Assembly (NCBI RefSeq): GCF_036173105.1
Contig: NZ_CP108053.1
Coordinates: 6,572,001-6,636,000 of the forward strand
DNA: 64,000 nt
Source of the DNA: Streptomyces sp. NBC_00287
GTDB taxonomy: Bacteria; Actinomycetota; Actinomycetes; Streptomycetales; Streptomycetaceae
Reading direction: 5' to 3'
Part shown: piece by piece, positions 55,721 to 63,956 of the stretch
Layout of the letters: each line of letters starts with the position of its first letter
How positions within the stretch are numbered: the first letter of the stretch is position 1
The notes under the pieces: generated by a model
What the model was told of the DNA's origin: nothing
The model's input: only the letters and a program-made list of their open reading frames with translations
Database searches by the model: none
Made by a program: the position numbers and the translations under genes

Positions 55721-57304
55721 ATGACCGTTTTGGAAGAGACGACGGGTGAGCCCACGGACGCGCGCGGCCGGGTCGCCGAGCTGCACGAGATCCGTGCCCA
55801 GGCGCTGGCCGGTCCCAGCGAGAAGGCGACCGAGGCGCAGCACGCCAAGGGCAAGCTGACCGCCCGGGAGCGGATCGAGCTGCTGCTCGACCCGGGCTCC
55901 TTCCAGGAGGTCGAGCAGCTGCGTCGGCACCGGGCCCAGGGGTTCGGCCTGGAGGCCAAGAAGCCGTTCACGGACGGTGTCATCACCGGCTGGGGCACGG
56001 TGGAGGGCCGCACGGTCTTTGTCTACGCCCATGACTTCCGCATCTTCGGCGGCGCGTTGGGCGAGGCCCACGCCACGAAGATCCACAAGATCATGGACAT
56101 GGCCATCGCGGCGGGCGCGCCGCTGGTGTCGCTCAACGACGGTGCGGGCGCCCGGATCCAGGAGGGCGTCAGCGCCCTCGCGGGGTACGGCGGCATCTTC
56201 CAGCGCAATACGAAGGCGTCGGGCGTCATCCCGCAGATCAGCGTCATGCTCGGCCCGTGCGCCGGCGGCGCGGCCTACTCGCCCGCCCTCACGGACTTCG
56301 TGTTCATGGTCCGCGAGACCTCGCAGATGTTCATCACCGGCCCGGACGTGGTCAAGGCGGTGACGGGCGAGGAGATCACCCAGAACGGCCTGGGCGGCGC
56401 GGATGTGCACGCCGAGACCTCCGGCGTCTGCCACTTCGCGTACGACGACGAGGAGACGTGCATCGCCGAGGTGCGCTACCTGCTGTCGCTGCTGCCGCAG
56501 AACAACCGTGAGAACCCGCCGCGGGTGGAGTCCACGGACGCGGCCGACCGCCGCGGTGACGTCCTGCTGGACCTGGTTCCGGCGGACGGCAACCGGCCGT
56601 ACGACATGGCCAAGGTCATCGAGGAGATCGTCGACGACGGCGAGTACCTGGAGGTCCACGAGCGCTGGGCGCGGAACATCATCTGCGCGCTGGCCCGTCT
56701 GGACGGACAGGTCGTCGGCATCGTCGCCAACCAGCCGCAGTCCCTCGCCGGGGTGCTGGACATCGAGGCCTCGGAAAAAGCTGCGCGCTTTGTCCAGATG
56801 TGTGACGCTTTTAACATCCCGATCGTCACTTTCCTCGATGTCCCGGGCTTCCTTCCGGGCGTCGACCAGGAGCACGGCGGAATCATCCGCCACGGCGCGA
56901 AGCTGCTGTACGCCTACTGCAACGCGACCGTGCCGCGGATCTCGCTGATCCTGCGCAAGGCCTATGGAGGTGCCTACATCGTCATGGACAGCCAGTCCAT
57001 CGGTGCGGACCTCACGTATGCGTGGCCGACGAACGAGATCGCCGTGATGGGCGCCGAAGGTGCCGCCAACGTCATCTTCCGGCGCCAGATCGCGGAGGCC
57101 GAGGACCCCGAGGCCATGCGGGCCCGCATGGTCAAGGAGTACAAGTCCGAGCTGATGCACCCGTATTACGCGGCCGAGCGGGGTCTGGTGGACGACGTGA
57201 TCGACCCCGCGGAGACCCGCGAGGTGCTGATCCGCTCGCTGGCGATGCTCCAGTCGAAGCATGCCGACCTGCCGTCCCGCAAGCACGGCAACCCCCCGCA
57301 GTAA
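55721..57304 (+). CDS. accB: acetyl/propionyl-CoA carboxylase carboxyltransferase beta subunit (AccB type)
   Basis: 527 residues. Two crotonase-like halves: KLTARERIELLLDPGSFQEV, HDFRIFGGALGEAHATKIHK, LNDGAGARIQEGVSALAGYG, GPCAGGAAYSPALTDFVFMV in the first; LDVPGFLPGVDQEHGGIIRH, RKAYGGAYIVMDSQSIGADL in the second. Ile420 in GGAYIVM is the specificity position that is Asp in propionyl-specific PccB and Ile in AccB, so acetyl-CoA should be accepted. It transfers carboxyl from biotin to acyl-CoA to make malonyl- or methylmalonyl-CoA for fatty acids and polyketides. The biotinylated AccA subunit is encoded elsewhere. accE follows 46 nt downstream. Confidence 0.94.
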   Translation: MTVLEETTGEPTDARGRVAELHEIRAQALAGPSEKATEAQHAKGKLTARERIELLLDPGSFQEVEQLRRHRAQGFGLEAKKPFTDGVITGWGTVEGRTVFVYAHDFRIFGGALGEAHATKIHKIMDMAIAAGAPLVSLNDGAGARIQEGVSALAGYGGIFQRNTKASGVIPQISVMLGPCAGGAAYSPALTDFVFMVRETSQMFITGPDVVKAVTGEEITQNGLGGADVHAETSGVCHFAYDDEETCIAEVRYLLSLLPQNNRENPPRVESTDAADRRGDVLLDLVPADGNRPYDMAKVIEEIVDDGEYLEVHERWARNIICALARLDGQVVGIVANQPQSLAGVLDIEASEKAARFVQMCDAFNIPIVTFLDVPGFLPGVDQEHGGIIRHGAKLLYAYCNATVPRISLILRKAYGGAYIVMDSQSIGADLTYAWPTNEIAVMGAEGAANVIFRRQIAEAEDPEAMRARMVKEYKSELMHPYYAAERGLVDDVIDPAETREVLIRSLAMLQSKHADLPSRKHGNPPQ

Positions 57305-57350
57305 CCCACAGGTACCGCTGCGGAAACCTCTCTCACGGAGACTGACACCC

Positions 57351-57542
57351 ATGAACCTCCCTGACATTCGCGTCGAGAAGGGCCATGCCGGGCCCGAGGA
57401 AGTAGCCGCCATCACGGCCATCCTGCTGGCCCGAGCAGCCGCCCGGCCGACGCCGGAACCGGCCCACCGCGGCCGAGCGAAAGCCGGCTGGCGCCGCCTG
57501 GAGCGCGAGCCCGGTTTCCGGGCACCGCACAGCTGGCACTGA
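57351..57542 (+). CDS. accE: acyl-CoA carboxylase epsilon subunit
   Basis: 63 residues: NLPDIRVEKGHAGPEEVAAI, then TAILLARAAARP, and a C-terminal WRRLEREPGFRAPHSWH. The E-x-x-A-x-x-x-x-L helix and the final Trp-His motif are the epsilon-family signature. AccE is a small actinobacterial activator that tightens the AccA-AccB complex. ACGGAG 10 nt before the ATG. Directly downstream of accB, the typical arrangement. Confidence 0.92.
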   Translation: MNLPDIRVEKGHAGPEEVAAITAILLARAAARPTPEPAHRGRAKAGWRRLEREPGFRAPHSWH

Positions 57543-57547
57543 GCGGT

Positions 57548-58047
57548 TCAGTCGAAGACGACCTCGGTCCCTGGGAAGTCCAGGGCGCCGGGGTCGTTTG
57601 GCATCCGGCAGTTGTCGAGGGTGAGTTGGCGGACCTTGGGTGCCACGAAGTCCGGGGACGAGGGCCACGCGGAGACGTCGACGTGGTGGAGGTTGACCCA
57701 GCCCCTGCCAGCGCAGCAGCGTCGTCTTGCCGGAGCCCGCCTCGCCCCGCAGCAGCACCCGCGAGGAACCGCGCAGGGCCGCCTCCACGCGCATTCCGGA
57801 GCCCTACCCGGCCACTTCCTCCCAGTCACTCATGTCCGCCCGCAGGCGAGGGAGCGAGCGGGCCGCACGCCGCCACGCCGTGTCGTCGCCGGTCGCGCGC
57901 AGGCTGACGTACGAACAGCCGCTCGTACAGGCTGCTTTCAGCCTCGTTCAGGCCCCGCAACGTGTCACAGACCGCGTCGATCACCGTCTCCGGCGAGGCC
58001 GGCCCTCTGAACTCGTGCTCCAGGAACGGCTCCAGGCGAGTGCTCAT
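57548..58047 (-). pseudogene. remnant of a NACHT-NTPase (STAND) gene
   Basis: Read on the minus strand, three fragments of one gene lie in three different frames. From ATG 58047: MSTRLEPFLEHEFRGPASPE and SLYERLFV, an N-terminal domain. After a frame change near 57910: TAWRRAARSLPRLRADMSDW, then an in-frame stop (TAG). Then a Walker A RVLLRGEAGSGKTTLLRW. Immediately after this the frame shifts again to VNLHHVDVSAWPSSPDFVAP and a leucine-rich-type end RQLTLDNCRMPNDPGALDFP. The Walker B, helical and most repeat parts are missing, so a large internal deletion plus point frameshifts destroyed it. It fills the accE-cvnD gap. Confidence 0.7.
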
Positions 58048-58063
58048 CCCCGCCCCCCTCGCC

Positions 58064-58108
58064 AAAAAGCAACGGCCCCCATCTCTCCCACAGGAGAAAC
58101 GAGGGCCG
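58064..58108 (-). terminator. terminator of the first conservon
   Basis: Minus strand: CGGCCC (58108-58103) paired with GGGCCG (58078-58073) with an inner CTCC/GGGAG stem, followed by TTGC and TTTTT (58068-58064). Located 18 nt after the cvnD stop, overlapping nothing but the remnant gene's upstream edge. Confidence 0.7.
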
Positions 58109-58125
58109 CAAGCACATCGTGCCGA

Positions 58126-58707
58126 CTACCGCAGGCGCGCCATCAGCGCGTGCTCGACCAGCGTGATCAGTGTCGACTTGGCGTCCGCGCGGTGGCGGGC
58201 GTCCGTCGTGATGATCGGGGTGTCGGGGCCGATCTGCAGGGCCTCGCGCACCTCGTCCGGGTTGTACGGCTGACTGCCGTCGAAGCCGTTGAGGGCGATC
58301 ACGAACGGAAGTCCGCTGTTCTCGAAGTAGTCGACCGCCGGGAAGCAGTCGGCGAGCCTGCGGGTGTCGACGAGCACGACCGCGCCGATGGCGCCGCGCA
58401 CCAGGTCGTCCCACATGAACCAGAAGCGGTCCTGGCCGGGCGTACCGAAGAGGTACAGGATCAGGTCCTGGTCCAGGGTGATACGGCCGAAGTCCATGGC
58501 GACCGTCGTGGTCGTCTTGTCTCCGGTGTGGGTGAGGTCGTCGATGCCTGCCGAAGCAGACGTCATGACGGCCTCTGTGCGCAGCGGGTTGATCTCCGAA
58601 ACGGCCCCGACGAACGTGGTCTTGCCCACGCCGAAGCCACCCGCCACCACGATCTTCGCCGAGGTGGTGGAGCGGGAAGGACCGCCGCTAGAGCTTGCGA
58701 AGTCCAC
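58126..58707 (-). CDS. cvnD: conservon small GTPase-like protein CvnD
   Basis: 193 residues. Ras-like P-loop VVAGGFGVGKTTFVGAVSEI, a switch region TTTTVAMDFGRITLDQDLIL, the G3-like LFGTPGQDRFWFMWDDLVRG, and the G4 position ALNGFD (NKxD replaced by N-x-F-D). It is the D component of a conservon, a membrane-associated complex likened to a eukaryotic G-protein receptor system. Starts within the 3' end of cvnC (20-bp overlap). Almost identical to the second copy at 63381-63956. Confidence 0.93.
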   Translation of the reverse strand: MDFASSSGGPSRSTTSAKIVVAGGFGVGKTTFVGAVSEINPLRTEAVMTSASAGIDDLTHTGDKTTTTVAMDFGRITLDQDLILYLFGTPGQDRFWFMWDDLVRGAIGAVVLVDTRRLADCFPAVDYFENSGLPFVIALNGFDGSQPYNPDEVREALQIGPDTPIITTDARHRADAKSTLITLVEHALMARLR

Positions 58708-59278
58708 TGAGCACCCTTTCGAGCAGTGTCACGTCTGGCTGGCCGCCGGCGTTCTCGTCGCCGCCGGGCTGATGGATGGCGACCAGGCCCGCCTCCGCCA
58801 AGTCGGCGACGAGGATCCTGGCCACGCCGAGAGGGATCGTCAGGAGGGCGGAGACTTCCGCCACCGACTTGATCTCGCGGCAGAGGTTGCAGATCCGCTG
58901 ATGCTCGGGCAACTGGCCCTGCATCTGGTGCGGCTGCGCGGTGGTGTGCACCAGTGCCTCGATGGCGAGCTGGTAGCGCGGGCGCGTCCGGCCGCCGGTC
59001 ATGGCGTACGGGCGCACCAGGGGGTTGTTCGACGCCCCGGCGGGCGCCGGCTCAGGGGTGCGTCGCTGCGGCTGCACGGGCTGGATGCGCGGTGCCTGCG
59101 GCTGGTCGTACGGGGACGGGCCGGGACCCTGCGGCCCCTGCGGCTGCCCGTACGGCTGCTGACGCCGCTGGCTCGGCGTGGAGGGGAAGTTGTACCGGTT
59201 CTGGGAACCGTCGTTCTGGCCCTGGGCAGGGCCGTACGACCAGTTGCCCGATGATGAACCGTCTGGGGGTGTTGCCAC
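58688..59278 (-). CDS. cvnC: conservon DUF742 protein CvnC
   Basis: 196 residues from GTG 59278, with AGGAGG 5 nt upstream; the longer frame to 59308 is rejected. The first 85 residues are a Gln/Pro/Gly/Tyr-rich disordered region. The DUF742 domain follows: NPLVRPYAMTGGRTRPRYQL, AIEALVHTT, EHQRICNLCREIKSVAEVSA, LLTIPLGVARILVADLAEAG and the terminal LLERVLSGLRKL. The domain resembles a winged helix and is always found with roadblock and GTPase partners. Confidence 0.92.
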   Translation of the reverse strand: MATPPDGSSSGNWSYGPAQGQNDGSQNRYNFPSTPSQRRQQPYGQPQGPQGPGPSPYDQPQAPRIQPVQPQRRTPEPAPAGASNNPLVRPYAMTGGRTRPRYQLAIEALVHTTAQPHQMQGQLPEHQRICNLCREIKSVAEVSALLTIPLGVARILVADLAEAGLVAIHQPGGDENAGGQPDVTLLERVLSGLRKL

Positions 59279-59374
59279 TTTCTCTCCTCCTCCGACTGTG
59301 CCTGGCACCCATCAATGTGGAGCCGCGTCCCGAAACCTTACGGCCACGGGACGCCAAAACGCACCGTCTGTCTG

Positions 59375-59797
59375 TTAGTTGAGAAGGCTCCCTTGGAGCT
59401 CCGCACGCAGATCCGGCGTCAGGACCGTACCGGCACGGTCCACCAGAAGGGCCATCTCGTACCCAATGAGGCCGATGTCCGCCTCCGGGTGGGCAAGAAC
59501 CGCGAGCGACGAACCGTCGGAGATGGACATGATGAAGAGGAATCCCCTCTCCATCTCCACAACCGTCTGGTTCACACTGCCGCCCTCGAAGATGCGCGAG
59601 GCACCGGCGGTCAGCGAGGTCAGACCGGAGGCGACCGCAGCGAGCTGGTCGGCGCGGTCGCGCGGAAAGCCTTCGGACATCGCCAGAAGGAGTCCGTCGG
59701 CGGAGACCACCACCGTGTGAGACACCCCAGGGGTGTTGTCCACGAAGTTGGTGATCAACCAGTTCAGGTTCTGTGCCGCCTGGCTAATCGGGCTCAC
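59375..59797 (-). CDS. cvnB: conservon roadblock/LC7 protein CvnB
   Basis: 140 residues from GTG 59797, with AGGAG 7 nt upstream, beginning one base after the cvnA stop (TAG-T-GTG). Roadblock/LC7 fold: LNWLITNFVDNTPGVSHTVV, SADGLLLAMSEGFPRDRADQ, LAAVASGLTSLTAGASRIFE and VEMERGFLFIMSISDGSSLA. Relatives such as MglB act on small GTPases, so it likely modulates CvnD. The in-frame extension to 59881 lies inside cvnA and is rejected. Confidence 0.93.
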   Translation of the reverse strand: MSPISQAAQNLNWLITNFVDNTPGVSHTVVVSADGLLLAMSEGFPRDRADQLAAVASGLTSLTAGASRIFEGGSVNQTVVEMERGFLFIMSISDGSSLAVLAHPEADIGLIGYEMALLVDRAGTVLTPDLRAELQGSLLN

Positions 59798-59798
59798 A

Positions 59799-62700
59799 CT
59801 AACGCTCCTGGTTGTAGGTGCTGTCAGGACCGAGGCCCTGGCCGTTCGTTTCGCTTCCCGCGCTGCGACCCCGCTGGACACCGCGGCGCAGGTTGCTCAG
59901 CCTGCCCCGGACGTCCTCGGGAGCACGGGAGATCTGTGGACCTCCCTGAGGGGTGGTCTCGGCGGCTCCCTCGACCAGGTTGGCCTTGGGTACCCGCCGC
60001 GGCAGACCGGAGGAGGTGACTCCGCCCGCCTTGGGCTTGCGGAGCTGCGCCGCCTGCTGCCAGCGATCGTCGTTCGCCGAGCGCCAGTCGTCGTTGGCGG
60101 GGGTCTCCGCGGGGGCCGGCGCCTCCTGGCTCACGGGCCGCGCGCCGTTCGTGCCGCTCGCGGCGGATCCACGGCGGGGGAGCCCGGCGTCGGTCAGCGC
60201 GTGGGTGGCGGAGGGGGCCGGTCCCGGACGGTCGAAGCCTACGCGGTCGCGCTCATTTGTGTCAGCGGGCCGCACAGGTTCCGGTTCCGGAGCGTACTGG
60301 TCCGAGTAACCGTTGCGGTAGTCGTCCTGCTGCGGCCAGTCGTCCTGGTAGCGCCGCTCCTCGAAGGCCGGGAAGGACTCCGGGGCGGACTGGTGCGGGG
60401 CCGCGGGCTCCTCCTGAGCGGGCTCCGCATAACCGGGCTCGGGGTAGCCGCCGTTCGACGAGAAGGTGTCGTTCCGCGGCAGGCCGCCGTTCGGCGCGTA
60501 GTACTGCTCCTCGTACGACGGTCGCTGCTGCTCCTCGTACGCCGTCTGCGGGTCGTACGCCCCCTGCTGCTCGGGGAAGCCGCCGTGGCCGTTCGGGCCG
60601 GTGCTGTCGTAGCCCTGCTGGCCGGTGAACTCGTCGTACGCGGGGTTCTCGGACCCCTCCGGGTCCTGCGACTGGGCCTCCAGGGCCGCACGGCGCTCCT
60701 CGCGCATCAGGGAGCGGCCGACCGGGTCCAGTTCGCGGATGTCGTCCGGGACCTCGGTGTAGCGGCTGTCGTCGAAGCCGAGTTCGGCCGCCGTGCGCAT
60801 CTGCGGACGGCTGAAGTCCTCACCCTGGAAGTTCTGCTCCGGGATGATCTGCGAAACCGTGAACTCGTCCTGCATCGGCGCCACCTCGCCACCACCACCG
60901 TGGGTGATCGCGTCGGGCAGCATGACCAGCGAGGTGGTACCGGCCTGCTCGCCCGAGGGGCGCAGCTGGACCCGGATGCCGTGCCGGTCGGACAGTCGGC
61001 CGACCACGAACAGGCCCATGCGCTGGGAGATCGCGGCGTCCACGGTCGGCGGGTTGGCCAGCTTGTGGTTGATGTCCGCGAAGTCCTCGGCGGTCAGGCC
61101 GATGCCCTTGTCGTGGATCTCGACCATCACACGGCCGTCGGGAAGACGGGTCGCGGTGACGCGGACCTTGGTCTGCGGGGAGGAGAACGTGGTCGCGTTC
61201 TCCAGCAGCTCGGCGAGCAGGTGCACGAGGTCGGTGACCGCGCGGCCGTGGATCTCGGCCTCCGGGACGCCGGAGAGCTCGATGCGCTCGTACTGCTCCA
61301 CCTCGGAGGAGGCGGCGCGCAGCACGTCGACCAGCGGGACCGGCTGGTCCCAGCGGCGGCCGGGCTCCTCGCCGGCGAGGACCAGGAGGTTCTCGCCGTT
61401 GCGGCGCATACGGGTCGCGAGGTGGTCCAGCTTGAAGAGGTTCTCCAGCTGGTCCGGGTCGGCCTCGTTGTTCTCCAGGTCGGTGATCAGGGTCAGCTGG
61501 CCCTCGATCAGGGACTGGTTGCGGCGCGACAGGTTGGTGAAGATCGCGTTGATGTTGCCCCGGAGCAGGGCCTGCTCGGCGGCGAGTCGGACCGCCTCGC
61601 GGTGGACCTGGTCGAAGGCGCGGGCGACCTCGCCGATCTCGTCGGTGGTGGTGATCGGGATCGGCGCGACCCGGGTGTCGACGCGGCCGGGGTCGGTGCG
61701 CGAGAGCTGGTCGACCAGCATCGGCAGGCGCTGCTCGGCGATACCGAAGGCGGCGTTGCGCAGCTGGCGCATCGCGCGGCTCATCTGGCGGGCCACCATG
61801 CCGGCCAGGATGAACGCGGCGAGCAGGGCGACCACGACGGCGGCACCCACGATGAAGGCGTCACGCTTGGCGTTGTCGGCGATCGTCGCGGCCTCGCTCA
61901 CCGCGGCGTCGGCCATGTCCGACTCGATCTGCTGGTAGGCGTCGTACTTGAGGGTGTTGACCGCCCACCAGTTCTCGGCGGTCACGCCCTTCTGGGCGAT
62001 GGCCTGGCGCTCGGCGGGGTCGGTGCTCTTCAGACCCGCGACGAGCCGGACCATGTCGACGGTCTTGGCGGGCGGCGGGACGTACTCCTTGCCCTCGGCG
62101 GCAGCCTTCTGGGCGGCCTCCTTGGCCATGGCCGCGCCCTTGGCCTTGATGTCCGTCTCGGCGTCTTCGAGCTTCTGCGCGTCCGCCTCGGTGCCACCGC
62201 CGATGTACTCCTGGACGGCGATGCCCTCCAGGTATGCGTACGAGGTGAGGGCGACGCGCTGGCTGGCGAAGCTGCCGGTGCCCGGACCGGGCTGGACCAG
62301 CATGTGCATGCCGATGGAGCGCTGGAGCGACAGGGACGCCTTGGTCAGCTCGATGGCGTAGACCGTACGGCCGTAAGAGGTGATGTTGCCGGTGCCGAGG
62401 CCGAGCTCGTTGGCGAACTCGGTCAGCGGGTGGGCGACATCGACGTAGCCCTCTTCGGTCTCCACACCGGGGCGCTTGGTCGTGTACGCCTCTTCCCGCA
62501 GCGTCGCGAGTGTGGGCTCGACCTTGCGGAACAGCGTCAGGCGGCGCTCGAGGCCGCCCTTGTCCGGCATGCTCTGGGCCGCCTCGTCGAAGGCGTCGGC
62601 CGCGTCGTCCGTCTTCTTGCGGGCCGCGGTGACGACGTCCTTGTCCGTGTTCAGCAGGAGCGGCGCGGCCGTGGCGTCACGCTCGTTGTACAGGGCGTCC

Positions 62701-63002
62701 GCGTAATTGAGGGAGGCCCGCACCAGGCGCGCGGTGTTCTCCGCGTCCTCGGCCTCCTGCCAGGTGTCGATCGAGCTCTTCACCTGGAAGCCGCCCATGA
62801 CCAGGCCGACCAGCACGGGTATGAGCAGGATCGCGTTCAGCCGGGTCGGCACTCGCCAGTTGCGCGGGGAGAGACGGCCGCCGCTTGAAGCCGGCGCGGC
62901 CGTTGGTTCCGATCCGGGCACAGGGGCGGGCGCCGCTCCGCGCGGCGGCGGGGTGAAGTTGCCCCGGGCCGACGGCTCGGGACCGTTCTTGCTTCGCCTC
63001 AC
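59799..63002 (-). CDS. cvnA: conservon sensor histidine kinase-like protein CvnA
   Basis: 1067 residues from GTG 63002 (MRRSKNGPEPSARGNF); ATG 63089 in frame has no ribosome site. TM1 near 55-75 (LLIPVLVGLVMGGF), a large extracytoplasmic nitrate/nitrite-sensor-like NIT domain, TM2 near 395-415 (AAVVVALLAAFILAGMVA), HAMP, a coiled region with KLDHLATRMRRNGENLLVLA, and a HATPase_c with N-box LLAELLENATTFSSP and G-box HDKGIGLTAEDFADIN. The last 370 residues are a disordered Tyr/Gln/Glu/Pro/Gly-rich tail. First gene of cvnA-B-C-D; the complex may sense an external signal and control development or antibiotic synthesis, as reported for conservons generally. Confidence 0.92.
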   Translation of the reverse strand: MRRSKNGPEPSARGNFTPPPRGAAPAPVPGSEPTAAPASSGGRLSPRNWRVPTRLNAILLIPVLVGLVMGGFQVKSSIDTWQEAEDAENTARLVRASLNYADALYNERDATAAPLLLNTDKDVVTAARKKTDDAADAFDEAAQSMPDKGGLERRLTLFRKVEPTLATLREEAYTTKRPGVETEEGYVDVAHPLTEFANELGLGTGNITSYGRTVYAIELTKASLSLQRSIGMHMLVQPGPGTGSFASQRVALTSYAYLEGIAVQEYIGGGTEADAQKLEDAETDIKAKGAAMAKEAAQKAAAEGKEYVPPPAKTVDMVRLVAGLKSTDPAERQAIAQKGVTAENWWAVNTLKYDAYQQIESDMADAAVSEAATIADNAKRDAFIVGAAVVVALLAAFILAGMVARQMSRAMRQLRNAAFGIAEQRLPMLVDQLSRTDPGRVDTRVAPIPITTTDEIGEVARAFDQVHREAVRLAAEQALLRGNINAIFTNLSRRNQSLIEGQLTLITDLENNEADPDQLENLFKLDHLATRMRRNGENLLVLAGEEPGRRWDQPVPLVDVLRAASSEVEQYERIELSGVPEAEIHGRAVTDLVHLLAELLENATTFSSPQTKVRVTATRLPDGRVMVEIHDKGIGLTAEDFADINHKLANPPTVDAAISQRMGLFVVGRLSDRHGIRVQLRPSGEQAGTTSLVMLPDAITHGGGGEVAPMQDEFTVSQIIPEQNFQGEDFSRPQMRTAAELGFDDSRYTEVPDDIRELDPVGRSLMREERRAALEAQSQDPEGSENPAYDEFTGQQGYDSTGPNGHGGFPEQQGAYDPQTAYEEQQRPSYEEQYYAPNGGLPRNDTFSSNGGYPEPGYAEPAQEEPAAPHQSAPESFPAFEERRYQDDWPQQDDYRNGYSDQYAPEPEPVRPADTNERDRVGFDRPGPAPSATHALTDAGLPRRGSAASGTNGARPVSQEAPAPAETPANDDWRSANDDRWQQAAQLRKPKAGGVTSSGLPRRVPKANLVEGAAETTPQGGPQISRAPEDVRGRLSNLRRGVQRGRSAGSETNGQGLGPDSTYNQER

Positions 63003-63143
63003 TCGACCAACAACCTTCCGGCGGTCGGCACCAACGTTGTGCCGCAGTGTCTCAGAGCCCAGTACGCCATCGACTGATGAGTACGTCATTGACTAATGGG
63101 CAGTTCAGGCATTCCAGCACGTCGACCTGCGCACTTCCAAACA

Positions 63144-63163
63144 GTGGAAAGCGTGGTTTCCAC
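63144..63163. promoter_or_regulatory. inverted repeat upstream of cvnA
   Basis: GTGGAAA-GCGTGG-TTTCCAC: perfect 7-bp arms with a 6-bp spacer, about 140 bp before the cvnA start and just downstream of a candidate promoter. It has the size of an operator for a dimeric regulator. Confidence 0.5.
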
Positions 63164-63201
63164 GTGATGTAAGCCCTAGATAAAACGGTCATAAAGCGCG
63201 A

Positions 63202-63221
63202 GCCCCGCCAAAAGGCGGGGC
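63202..63221. terminator. terminator of the second conservon
   Basis: GCCCCGCC-AAAA-GGCGGGGC, perfect 8-bp stem, about 160 bp beyond the second cvnD stop (minus strand). Works in either direction by symmetry. Confidence 0.65.
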
Positions 63222-63380
63222 CTTCGTGCGCGCAGCGAGACCGGTTGACCGCGACGCGTGGCGGTACCACCCGATTCCTCTGCCGAAACGTTATGAACAC
63301 CGAAGCCGACCGTGTCAAAGGCCACAGCCGGCTCCGGGACATCTACGACAACTGCCGTACGCGACTGTTGACTTGATCGG

Positions 63381-63956
63381 CTACCTCAGGCGTGCCATCA
63401 GCGCGTGCTCGACCAGCGTGATCAGCGCACTCTTGGCATCCGAGCGGTGCCGGGCGTCCGTCGTGATGATCGGGGTGTCGGGGCCGATCTGCAGGGCCTC
63501 GCGCACCTCCTCGGGTGCGTAGGGCTGGTGCCCCTCGAAGCCGTTGAGCGCCACGACGAACGGCAGCCCGCTGTTCTCGAAGTAGTCGACCGCCGGGAAG
63601 CAGTCGGCCAGGCGCCGGGTGTCCACCAGCACGATCGCGCCGATGGCGCCGCGCACCAGGTCGTCCCACATGAACCAGAAGCGGTCCTGCCCGGGCGTAC
63701 CGAACAGGTAGAGGATCAGGTCCTGGTCGAGCGTGATGCGACCGAAGTCCATGGCGACCGTGGTGGTCGTCTTGCCTCCGGTGTGGGTGAGGTCGTCGAT
63801 GCCCGCGCTCGCGGACGTCATGACGGCCTCCGTGCGCAGCGGGTTGATCTCGGAGACGGCGCCGACGAACGTCGTCTTGCCGACGCCGAAGCCACCCGCC
63901 ACCACGATCTTCGCGGAGGTGGTCGCCCGGCCTCCGTCAGAGCTTGCGAAGTCCAC
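63381..63956 (-). CDS. second conservon CvnD paralogue
   Basis: 191 residues. It shares nearly every residue with the first CvnD: P-loop VVAGGFGVGKTTFVGAVSEI, TTTTVAMDFGRITLDQDLIL, LFGTPGQDRFWFMWDDLVRG, and the same C-terminus ITLVEHALMARLR. About a dozen positions differ, clustered near residue 7-12 (two-residue deletion) and 140-155. It begins 20 bp before the stop of the upstream cvnC, exactly as in the first set. Function as for CvnD. Confidence 0.92.
   Translation of the reverse strand: MDFASSDGGRATTSAKIVVAGGFGVGKTTFVGAVSEINPLRTEAVMTSASAGIDDLTHTGGKTTTTVAMDFGRITLDQDLILYLFGTPGQDRFWFMWDDLVRGAIGAIVLVDTRRLADCFPAVDYFENSGLPFVVALNGFEGHQPYAPEEVREALQIGPDTPIITTDARHRSDAKSALITLVEHALMARLR

Larger units (their letters stand above)
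63003..63380. other. gene-free region between the two conservons
   Basis: 378 bp. It contains the probable cvnA promoter region, an inverted repeat at 63144-63163, and a terminator at 63202-63221. On the minus strand, TTACAT (63172-63167) with TTATGA (63194-63189) 16 bp upstream is a candidate promoter, though neither hexamer is strong. No gene seen. Confidence 0.4.

Noticed and set aside
59733-62888. 1051-codon plus-strand frame opposite cvnA
   Set aside because: Shadow of cvnA; Val/Gly/Arg/Leu-rich with no recognisable domain, whereas the minus strand has HAMP and HATPase_c.
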